A DNA stretch of 8,108 nt, from positions 1 through 8,108 of the forward strand of contig JAICIG010000370.1 of the NCBI GenBank assembly GCA_025924495.1, written 5' to 3'. The DNA comes from Pirellulales bacterium (GTDB taxonomy: Bacteria; Planctomycetota; Planctomycetia; Pirellulales; JAICIG01). Shown here piece after piece: positions 1 through 5,587 of the stretch (the first letter of the stretch is position 1; each line of letters opens with the position of its first letter). Under the pieces are notes generated by a model. The model was given only the letters and a program-made list of their open reading frames with translations. It had not been told where the DNA came from and did no database searches. The translations under genes and the position numbers were made by a program.

Positions 1-64
1 GGCGGCGATTCGCTTATGTAGCGGTCTGAATCTCGCCTGTTTCTCTGCAGCCGTCTTTGATCGT

Positions 65-709
65 TCAGCGACGAAGCGCGGGCGGCTCGCGCCCGGCGCC
101 GACTGCGGCGCGCTCGTTCTCGCCGTCTTCTGGAGCAGGCGGCCCGCGGCGGCGAACGGTCAATACCGGGCAAGGGCTGACCCGCACCACCCGCTCGGCG
201 ATGCTGCCCATCATGAAGTGCTCAGTTCCCGTCCGCCCATGCGCGCCGAGCAACAGCAAGTCGACGCCGTTCTTGACTGCGTAGCGGCAGATTTGTTCCA
301 CCGGATGCCCGTAGCGGACGGCCGTCACGAGCGGCAGGCCGGCTAATGGGGAAGCATCGATCAGGCCTTGCAAGCGATCGCAGGTTTGGCTTTTGAGGGA
401 GGCGAGGAATTGCTCGATCGGATCAACGCCTGCGGATTTGTCTGCGCTTCGCCGCGCTTCTGAACCATCGAAGTAGGTGCGCGCCGCATCGCAACACGCC
501 GTGTAATCGGCCGTGGGAATGCCCGGCCCCAGTTCATGGAGTACGTGCAATAAGTGAGTCGTCGCGGAGAACCGTTCGGCGATCGCAACGGCATACTCGA
601 TGGCCAGCGCCGCGGGCTCGCTAAAATCGGTCGCAATGCAGAGGGTATCGAACCGGATAGCGGCCGGATCGCCGAACTCGCGCCCCGCATCATTGGTTAC
701 GTCGCTCAT
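65..709 (-). CDS. Universal stress protein (UspA family), single domain with C-terminal tail
   Basis: A 214-residue protein with a single Usp domain, about residues 19-187. The domain opens with a beta strand ending in the typical Asp-Phe-Ser (28-30). It carries a complete ATP-binding motif G-2X-G-9X-G-S (Gly155, Gly158, Gly168, Ser169), followed by the family ending SPCPVLTVR. By family knowledge such cytosolic proteins bind ATP, dimerise and support survival under starvation, hypoxia or oxidative stress. The exact role here is unknown. An insertion around residues 66-105 and a 27-residue Pro/Arg/Glu-rich tail after the domain make it longer than the usual 140-150 residues. The ATG at 709 is well supported by AAGGAG six bases upstream. 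It lies 97 bases downstream of the CBS gene on the same strand, so the two are probably cotranscribed. The family call is firm; the biological trigger is not visible. Confidence 0.93.
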   Translation of the reverse strand: MSDVTNDAGREFGDPAAIRFDTLCIATDFSEPAALAIEYAVAIAERFSATTHLLHVLHELGPGIPTADYTACCDAARTYFDGSEARRSADKSAGVDPIEQFLASLKSQTCDRLQGLIDASPLAGLPLVTAVRYGHPVEQICRYAVKNGVDLLLLGAHGRTGTEHFMMGSIAERVVRVSPCPVLTVRRRGPPAPEDGENERAAVGAGREPPALRR

Positions 710-715
710 GCCTGG

Positions 716-721
716 CTCCTT
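716..721 (-). promoter_or_regulatory. Ribosome binding site of the universal stress protein gene
   Basis: AAGGAG on the minus strand sits six bases before the ATG at 709. It is the best Shine-Dalgarno match in the window and fixes the start of the universal stress protein gene. Several other genes here have no such site. Confidence 0.75.
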
Positions 722-806
722 CGGGTTGACTGCGCGGAGAGGCGCGTCATATACGTCACTCGTCTCGGCAAGAGTCCTTACCCCTTCAGTGGCATGTCGT
801 ATCGAC

Positions 807-1226
807 CTAACTCGCTTGGGCGCCCAGCAAATGCCCGACGCGGCTCATTTCTTCCTCCAACAACGACACGACATCGTCGACGCTCGCAATGCCGACAAGG
901 CGGCCTGAGACATCGACCACAAGCAATCGCCGAATCTGCGAGCGCCGCATCCGCGCAAGGGCATCCTCGATCGGACAATCTTCTCTCACCGTTTCGGCTG
1001 GGGTTGTCATGATGGCCGCAACTTGCATTTCGGCCGGATTGTTGCCGGTCGCCATGACGCGCGTCACCAGATCGCGATCGGTGACAATTCCAACCGGCGC
1101 TTGCTTCGCGTTCATGATGACGAGCGTGCCGACGGAGTTGTCTCGCATTCGCACGGCGGCAGTCGCCGTGGATTCTCCCGGCTCGATGAAATACACTTCC
1201 CGACAGCAGATGCGTCCGATCGACAT
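807..1226 (-). CDS. CBS domain pair protein
   Basis: A 139-residue protein made almost entirely of two tandem CBS domains, about residues 8-60 and 72-128. Each ends in the characteristic turn: GIVTDRD at 46-52 and GIASVDD at 112-118. In the family, a CBS pair forms a Bateman module that binds adenine nucleotides (AMP, ATP, SAM) in the cleft. Stand-alone versions act as energy or stress sensors, and no enzymatic domain is attached here. There is no signal peptide or membrane segment, so it should be cytosolic. I chose the ATG at 1226 because AGGA lies eight bases upstream and the CBS fold begins right after it. The frame stays open to about 1410, but the added residues look random. The universal stress protein gene follows on the same strand after 97 bases, so both products of the likely operon may read adenine nucleotides. 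Confidence 0.9.
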   Translation of the reverse strand: MSIGRICCREVYFIEPGESTATAAVRMRDNSVGTLVIMNAKQAPVGIVTDRDLVTRVMATGNNPAEMQVAAIMTTPAETVREDCPIEDALARMRRSQIRRLLVVDVSGRLVGIASVDDVVSLLEEEMSRVGHLLGAQAS

Positions 1227-1234
1227 GACTCGAG

Positions 1235-1238
1235 TCCT
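1235..1238 (-). promoter_or_regulatory. Ribosome binding site of the CBS protein gene
   Basis: AGGA on the minus strand lies eight bases before the ATG at 1226. It supports this start over the longer open frame that reaches back to about 1410. The match is short, so support is moderate. Confidence 0.5.
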
Positions 1239-1443
1239 GGCATGAAGGAGATTTGGTTCCACTCGCTGGCATTGACCGGTGAAGGCGCCAAGCGCCGCAA
1301 TCGGTCGCCATGATGTCAAGTTGCAAGCCTCGTACCGTGATGGGCTCGGCAACCGACAAATTCGGCCGCGGCGTACAGGCGAGGCCCGCGGTCATCGAGG
1401 GCGGCAACATGCGCCTTATTCACTCGTGCAGGCGTGCGATTTG

Positions 1444-1458
1444 GCGCGCTTAGCGCGC
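1444..1458. repeat. Short perfect palindrome GCGCGC-TTA-GCGCGC
   Basis: Two 6-bp self-complementary GC arms flank a 3-base centre, seen directly. It lies in the divergent CBS/malQ intergenic region, about 25 bases upstream of the candidate malQ promoter. It could be a regulator site or a small hairpin. Alternating GC runs are not rare in GC-rich DNA, so function is uncertain. Confidence 0.4.
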
Positions 1459-1481
1459 TCTAGGGTGACCAATCGGATCGG

Positions 1482-1508
1482 GTGACACCGACGCTATCGC
1501 TGTACAAT
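1482..1508 (+). promoter_or_regulatory. Possible sigma-70-type promoter for malQ
   Basis: GTGACA (1482-1487) and TACAAT (1503-1508) are each one mismatch from the TTGACA/TATAAT consensus. The spacer is 15 bases, shorter than the ideal 17. It would give a leader of about 130 bases before the ATG at 1646. The -10 hexamer lies between two copies of a CGWCGCTATC direct repeat. No experimental support is available, and a primary sigma consensus is assumed. Confidence 0.3.
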
Positions 1509-1645
1509 CGTCGCTATCTATACACGCCTAGGGCGGCGAACCGATAAATACGGTACACTGGGACGGCGAACTGGTGATTTGCCGAGCGAGACCAACTGCT
1601 GGTTCCGGGTACGGCTTTCGTTTTGGAGAGCGAATCGAGAAACGC

Positions 1646-3235
1646 ATGGCAGGGTCTGGCCAGATCATCGGCACGCCATCCGCCGCGGTTCATGCGACCC
1701 CATTTCCTTTGGGTTATCGGGCATCAGGAGTCTTGTTGCACTTGACGAGCTTGCCGTCCCCCTTCGGGATCGGCGACTTCGGGCCGGCCGCATATGCTTG
1801 GATCGATCGGTTGGCAGAGGCCAGGCAAGCGTGGTGGCAGGTGTTGCCGCTCAGCCCGACCGGACACAGCTGCTCTCCCTTCGAGCCCTTATCCACCTTC
1901 GCGTTGAACGATTATTTGCTCAGCCCTGAGCGATTAATTGCAGACGGTTTGCTCGCCGCGGGGGATGCCTGCGGAGTCGATTTTCCTGATGCAGCCGTCG
2001 ATTTCGACCGCGTCGCTCGGTTTAAGAACGAGTTGCTGGGACGGGCCTGGAGTAATTTCTGCTCGGACGCTCGGCCGGACCTGCGCAGCGATTTCGCTGA
2101 CTTCTGCCGCGACCAGGCGAGTTGGCTCGACGACTATGCCTTGTTTCACTCGCTCAAGGAACGACATGGAGGGGCGCCGCTCCATGAGTGGCCAAAAGCC
2201 GAGTTGACCCGCCAGCCGGCCGCACTCCTTATCGCTCGACAAGAGCTGGCGGATGCGATCGACGTGTTGCGATTCGGGCAATTTCTTGCCGATCGCCAGG
2301 CAAGAGAGCTCAAGGCTTATGCAGCCGCGCACGGCGTGCGTCTGATCGGCGACCTGCCGTTTTTTGTGGCATTGGATTCATGCGACGTTTGGTCGCACCC
2401 GGAATTGTTTCTGCTCGACCAGGACCTCAGGCCGCAGTTTCTATCTGGGGTTCCGCCCGATTACTTCAGCGTCACCGGGCAATTGTGGGGCACGCCGCTG
2501 TACGATTGGAAAGCTCATCAGCTTTCCGGCTATAAGTGGTGGGGCCGTCGAATTCAGTCGTTATTGTCGTATGTCGATCTGATTCGCCTCGATCATTTCC
2601 GCGCCTTTGCCGCGGCCTGGCACGTGCCGGCCAGCGAGACGACCGCTGAAGCGGGCCAGTGGCTTCCCGGCCCGGGCTCCGACTTCTTCGAAACCATGCA
2701 GCGAGCCTTCGGCGGCCTGCCTTTGATTGCCGAGGATTTGGGGTTATTGACGCCGGATGTCTATCAGCTTCGCGATCGCTTTCGTCTGCCGGGCATGCGC
2801 GTGCTGGAATTCGCGTTTGACGGCGATCAGAACAACCCTTTCTTGCCTCACAATTACGTTGCCAACACCATCGTCTACACCGGGACGCACGATAACGACA
2901 CCTTGCGAGGGTGGTACCTTTCGCTGTCGGACGAACAGCGGCGACGCGTCTGGAAGTATCTTAAGCGGCCGGTCGGCGACAGCGAGGAAGCAACCGCCGA
3001 GCTGCTGCGCCTGGCGTGGGCGTCGCCAGCCGCTCTGGCGATGGCGCCGTTGCAGGACTTATTGCATCTCGATACAACCGCGCGCATGAATGTGCCCGGC
3101 AGCACGGCCGGCAATTGGCGCTGGCGGTGCACCGACGAAATGCTACGCTCGCCGGCGTTCGATCAGCTGCGGACGCTCACCGAGCAAACGGCGAGAGCGG
3201 CGAGCAGCATGTGCAGCACTGAAGCGGTTGCTTGA
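1646..3235 (+). CDS. malQ: 4-alpha-glucanotransferase (amylomaltase, GH77)
   Basis: A 529-residue cytosolic enzyme of family GH77, close to the usual length of about 500. It moves alpha-1,4-glucan segments between maltooligosaccharides, releasing glucose, in maltose and glycogen/starch metabolism. The N-terminal family signature, residues 27-50, reads SGVLLHLTSLPSPFGIGDFG. Later come the GVPPDYFSVTGQLWGTPLYDW loop (268-288) and the three catalytic carboxylates: nucleophile Asp316 in RLDHFRAF, acid/base Glu363 in AEDLG and Asp416 in THDND. The substrate-loop consensus GYGDSPYQ is altered to GHSCSPFE (73-80). I chose the ATG at 1646 because homology begins about 25 residues later. An in-frame GTG at 1574 would add 24 unremarkable residues. 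Neither start has a strong Shine-Dalgarno site; GAGA lies about seven bases before 1646. No other glycogen gene adjoins it. The family call is very firm, the start moderately so. Confidence 0.97.
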   Translation: MAGSGQIIGTPSAAVHATPFPLGYRASGVLLHLTSLPSPFGIGDFGPAAYAWIDRLAEARQAWWQVLPLSPTGHSCSPFEPLSTFALNDYLLSPERLIADGLLAAGDACGVDFPDAAVDFDRVARFKNELLGRAWSNFCSDARPDLRSDFADFCRDQASWLDDYALFHSLKERHGGAPLHEWPKAELTRQPAALLIARQELADAIDVLRFGQFLADRQARELKAYAAAHGVRLIGDLPFFVALDSCDVWSHPELFLLDQDLRPQFLSGVPPDYFSVTGQLWGTPLYDWKAHQLSGYKWWGRRIQSLLSYVDLIRLDHFRAFAAAWHVPASETTAEAGQWLPGPGSDFFETMQRAFGGLPLIAEDLGLLTPDVYQLRDRFRLPGMRVLEFAFDGDQNNPFLPHNYVANTIVYTGTHDNDTLRGWYLSLSDEQRRRVWKYLKRPVGDSEEATAELLRLAWASPAALAMAPLQDLLHLDTTARMNVPGSTAGNWRWRCTDEMLRSPAFDQLRTLTEQTARAASSMCSTEAVA

Positions 3236-3291
3236 GGCATGCGGCGCCAGGGGACAATACATGTTGGCGCTTCGCCTGACGTCTGGGCCGC

Positions 3292-3325
3292 TTGATTTGA
3301 TTTGTCCCCGCAAACAAATCATCAA
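3292..3325. terminator. Strong hairpin between malQ and the sigma factor gene, possible terminator
   Basis: TGATTTGT (3298-3305) and ACAAATCA (3314-3321) form a perfect 8-bp stem with an 8-base loop. After a 2-base bulge the stem is extended by TTGA (3292-3295) with TCAA (3322-3325), giving 12 pairs. It starts 57 bases after the malQ stop. There is no U-tract on either side, so it is not a textbook intrinsic terminator. It might instead protect the malQ mRNA 3' end or be a regulator site upstream of the sigma factor gene. Confidence 0.45.
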
Positions 3326-3472
3326 CCAAACGGCATGCATTCTGCACTATGCCATCGATTGCTGGCCAAACTGACGCGGATGGCCCGGCGGGTAGAATAG
3401 CCGCCATGCAGCGCTTTTCCAGGCGGCTTGGCAGAGGGGGCTAGAAGGACCTCTTGGGGGGCGCAGACGTAA

Positions 3473-4120
3473 ATGAGGAAAGACGCAATTCAATCGCCCG
3501 CTCCAAGGCAACCTGCTTTCGCAGAGCTTAGCGATGAGCAATTGCTGTTGCGTTATCGAGATACGGGCGATCAGGACGCGTTTCGCGAATTACTGCACCG
3601 CTACGAGCGCGAGCTGTATAGTTACCTGAGCCGCTACTTGCGCGATGCGAGTCTTGCGGAAGAGGTGTTCCAGACGACCTTTTTGCGGGTTCACGAGAAG
3701 GCCTCGCTGTACGAAAAAGGCCGGGCGGTCCGTCCTTGGATCTATAGCATTGCCACCCATCAGGCGATCGATGCCTTGCGGCGGGCCGGTCGTCGACAGA
3801 CAGTAAGTCTCAACGCGGAGCACGGCGATGGGGAAGCGGCGGGCAGCACCTTGCTCGACTTGCTGGCGGACCGAACCAACGGTCCCCTGGCAGAATCGGA
3901 AACACGGGAACGCAGCGCCTGGGCGCGCAAGGCGGTCGATGAATTGCCGGAGTATTTGCGCGAGGTGGTGTTGCTGATCTACTTCCAGGGACTTAAGTTC
4001 CGCGAAGCTGCCGAAGTGCTGGGCATTCCGCTCGGCACCGTGAAATCTCGTATGCATCTGGCTTTGGTCCGGCTCAACGAGGCCTGGAACCGCAGCCACC
4101 ATTTGTCCAACGAAAACTAA
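3473..4120 (+). CDS. RNA polymerase sigma factor, ECF subfamily
   Basis: A 215-residue ECF-type sigma-70 factor with only the two core domains. Sigma region 2, about residues 22-105, includes DAFRELLHRY, the RDASLAEEVFQTTFLRV core-binding helix and the -10-recognising PWIYSIATHQAIDALRR segment. Sigma region 4, about 150-205, contains the helix-turn-helix KFREAAEVLGIPLGTVKSRMH that reads the -35 element. A linker of about 45 residues joins them. It directs core RNA polymerase to a small promoter set, and nothing shows which signal it answers. The ATG at 3473 is the earliest possible start because an in-frame TAA lies directly before it. Its Shine-Dalgarno site is poor, only a G-run about 12 bases upstream. 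The next gene starts four bases after the stop and is probably its regulator, translated by coupling. Confidence 0.95.
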   Translation: MRKDAIQSPAPRQPAFAELSDEQLLLRYRDTGDQDAFRELLHRYERELYSYLSRYLRDASLAEEVFQTTFLRVHEKASLYEKGRAVRPWIYSIATHQAIDALRRAGRRQTVSLNAEHGDGEAAGSTLLDLLADRTNGPLAESETRERSAWARKAVDELPEYLREVVLLIYFQGLKFREAAEVLGIPLGTVKSRMHLALVRLNEAWNRSHHLSNEN

Positions 4121-4124
4121 CGCC

Positions 4125-4376
4125 ATGCTGGAAGACTTGCTCGGATACCTAGTTGGCGCCTTGGAGGCGGAAGAAATCGAAGCCTGCGCGCGCGCCTTGG
4201 AGGCTGATTTGGAGTTGCAGCATCAAGTGGACTTGCTGCGGCAGGCGCTGCTGCCGCTGGAGCTTTGCCAGGAATGCGTTGAGATACCTGCCGATTTGGC
4301 GGTTCGTACCTGGATCGTGGTTCGGGCCTCCATCAGCGGTTCTTCCGAATGTGCTGCCGATGTCGAAGCCGAATAG
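4125..4376 (+). CDS. Small anti-sigma-like protein next to the ECF sigma factor
   Basis: An 83-residue protein starting four bases after the sigma factor stop and lacking its own Shine-Dalgarno site, so translational coupling is likely. Residues 1-47 form Leu/Glu/Ala-rich amphipathic helices (LLGYLVGALEAEEIEACARALEAD, then LQHQVDLLRQALLPLE). Residues 48-64 read LCQECVEIPADLAVRTW. From general knowledge, this pattern resembles the N-terminal part of larger planctomycete proteins coded next to ECF sigma factors. Those continue into a membrane segment and a long C-terminal domain, which is absent here: no hydrophobic helix, no HxxxCxxC zinc motif, and only about 100 bases before the opposing gene. 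It may sequester the sigma factor in the cytosol or be a degenerate remnant. Gene reality is well supported by position and codon bias; function is inferred. Confidence 0.72.
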   Translation: MLEDLLGYLVGALEAEEIEACARALEADLELQHQVDLLRQALLPLELCQECVEIPADLAVRTWIVVRASISGSSECAADVEAE

Positions 4377-4438
4377 ACGCCGGCGCTAGGAGATGGGGTT
4401 GTGCAAGCGACGGAGGCCGAATTCTTTCTCCGCCGCGA

Positions 4439-4483
4439 GTGATCGCCGTGGTTAATTCTGCTTGCGAGAGTTCGGCGAATCAC
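4439..4483. terminator. Inverted repeat between convergent genes, possible bidirectional terminator
   Basis: GTGATCGCCG (4439-4448) pairs with CGGCGAATCAC (4473-4483) through ten base pairs with one bulged base and a 24-base loop. It lies where the sigma/anti-sigma unit and the minus-strand HHH gene converge, and overlaps the HHH gene stop codon. It lacks a U-tract and its loop is long, so its role as terminator rests mainly on position. Confidence 0.3.
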
Positions 4484-5406
4484 TTCGTGTCGCCGGCCAT
4501 GCTTTCATCCGACCGACCTTGGCTGGCATAATACCGCCCGCATTCGGCGTCGCGACCGCGGATCAATCGGCGCCCGTGCAGTTCGCCCCGTTGCGCGGTG
4601 ATTGCGGTCCACTGCCCATCGCCGTTTTGGTCGTCGCGGTAGATGACGACCCAATCTCGAACGGCGCCCAATTCGTGCGCCCGCGCCGTGTTCGAAAATA
4701 GCGCGGTGTAGTGTCGGTTACCGCGCTCGGTATGCAGGATTGGCAACCAGGCGTCACACGTCGGGTTAAACCATCGCGGCGCGATGCGCGGCAATTTTCC
4801 GCTCGCGGCGAGTTGCCGATATTGCCGATCAACGTCGAGCAGTTCCTCGATGGGCGGTTGCTCAGAGTGCTCGACGCCAGACGCTGGGGCCGGCACAAAC
4901 CGGCGGCGAAAGCGGCCGGCGAGCGATTCTCGCACCGCTTGAATCCGTTTGCGGCCGATGCCTGGCACGCGGCGGAGCCGGCCGTCGTAAGCGGCCGCCT
5001 CCAATTCGGCGAGCGTTTCGATGTCCAGCAGTTCGTGAATTCTGGCCGCCATTTCCTTGCCAATGCCGGGAACGGAAGCGAACAGGCTCTCCGGGGAGCC
5101 TGCGCATTGCAAGCGCTCGAGCAAACCCAGCCGGCCCGTCAGGGCCAATTGTTCGATCGCTCGGGCCAGCGATTGGCCGATGCCCGGATACTGCATCAGC
5201 CCTGCAGGGCCTTCCGCGCGCAAGATTTCGAACGCAGGACGCTCGAGTGCGCGCAGCATGTCGGCCGCGGTGCGATAAGCGCGGACGCGAAACGGATTCG
5301 CGCTCTGAGCCTCGAGCAATTCTGCGATTTCGTCGAAGCGCTCGGCGATCTCTCGATTGCCGAGCGGCAAGCGGGGCGGCGATTCGCTCAAGCGTTCTGC
5401 GGTCAT
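4480..5406 (-). CDS. Helix-hairpin-helix protein related to the PolX N-terminal region
   Basis: A 308-residue protein. Residues 17-100 resemble the 8-kDa lyase-like domain of family X DNA polymerases: helices NREIAERFDEIAELLEAQ and NPFRVRAYRTAADMLRAL, then an HHH loop PGIGQS at 74-79. Two more HHH loops follow, PGIGKE at 113-118 and PGIGRK at 148-153. Such loops bind the DNA backbone without sequence specificity. Residues 205-293 form a separate conserved-looking domain (FNPTCDAWLPILHTERGNRHYTALFSNTARAHELG, then DWVVIYRDD and RGRDAECGRYY). I recall this domain in uncharacterised HHH proteins of other bacteria, without a known function. The polymerase palm and the PHP exonuclease of bacterial PolX are absent, so a repair or DNA-binding role is only inference. 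I chose the ATG at 5406; a TTG at 5412 is also possible. No clear Shine-Dalgarno site precedes either. It lies 181 bases downstream of the diguanylate cyclase gene on the same strand. Confidence 0.88.
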   Translation of the reverse strand: MTAERLSESPPRLPLGNREIAERFDEIAELLEAQSANPFRVRAYRTAADMLRALERPAFEILRAEGPAGLMQYPGIGQSLARAIEQLALTGRLGLLERLQCAGSPESLFASVPGIGKEMAARIHELLDIETLAELEAAAYDGRLRRVPGIGRKRIQAVRESLAGRFRRRFVPAPASGVEHSEQPPIEELLDVDRQYRQLAASGKLPRIAPRWFNPTCDAWLPILHTERGNRHYTALFSNTARAHELGAVRDWVVIYRDDQNGDGQWTAITAQRGELHGRRLIRGRDAECGRYYASQGRSDESMAGDTK

Positions 5407-5438
5407 CGACAAGTTGGTATTTGGAGGCGACGATGCTC

Positions 5439-5464
5439 CTACCGTACGGACGCTTCTACCGTAC
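5439..5464. repeat. Direct repeat of CTACCGTAC upstream of the HHH gene
   Basis: Two exact 9-bp copies, at 5439-5447 and 5456-5464, are spaced 17 bases start to start. They lie 33-58 bases upstream of the HHH protein start on its own strand, where they read GTACGGTAG. The position suits a regulator binding site in the promoter or leader of that gene. Only two copies exist in the window, and chance is possible. Confidence 0.4.
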
Positions 5465-5587
5465 CATGGATCGGGCGATCGTCGAGCGAGTCGCCGAAGA
5501 ATTGCCCGAGGCGCCCGGTTGGCGAGCGTGTGCCGCTCGCTTCATTCCTTGTGCGTTGCGCGATAGACCTTACAATTGCCGGACGTA

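Larger units (their letters stand above)
1227..1645. other. Divergent intergenic region between the CBS gene and malQ
   Basis: No convincing gene lies in these 419 bases; the open frames crossing it have no family resemblance. It must hold the promoters of both the minus-strand CBS/Usp unit and plus-strand malQ. Visible structure: a GGCGC-CAA-GCGCC palindrome (1284-1296), a GCGCGC-TTA-GCGCGC palindrome (1444-1458), a direct repeat CGWCGCTATC at 1489-1498 and 1509-1518, and a possible -35/-10 pair at 1482-1508. The malQ frame is open from a GTG at 1574, so a slightly longer malQ protein is possible. Confidence 0.6.

Noticed and set aside
1..14. 14-base sequence GGCGGCGATTCGCT also found at 5375-5388
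   Set aside because: One such match is plausible by chance in 8 kb of GC-rich DNA, and the second copy is inside the HHH coding region.
1314..1319. Perfect minus-strand TTGACA upstream of the CBS gene
   Set aside because: No -10-like hexamer lies 16-18 bases downstream of it on that strand.
778..1410. 210-codon minus-strand frame overlapping the CBS gene
   Set aside because: It is the alternate frame of the CBS gene, rich in Arg/His/Cys and without family resemblance.
4377..4479. Possible frameshifted remainder of a longer anti-sigma gene
   Set aside because: Reading all three plus-strand frames after the stop gives no hydrophobic membrane segment or conserved stretch, and the opposing gene begins within about 100 bases.
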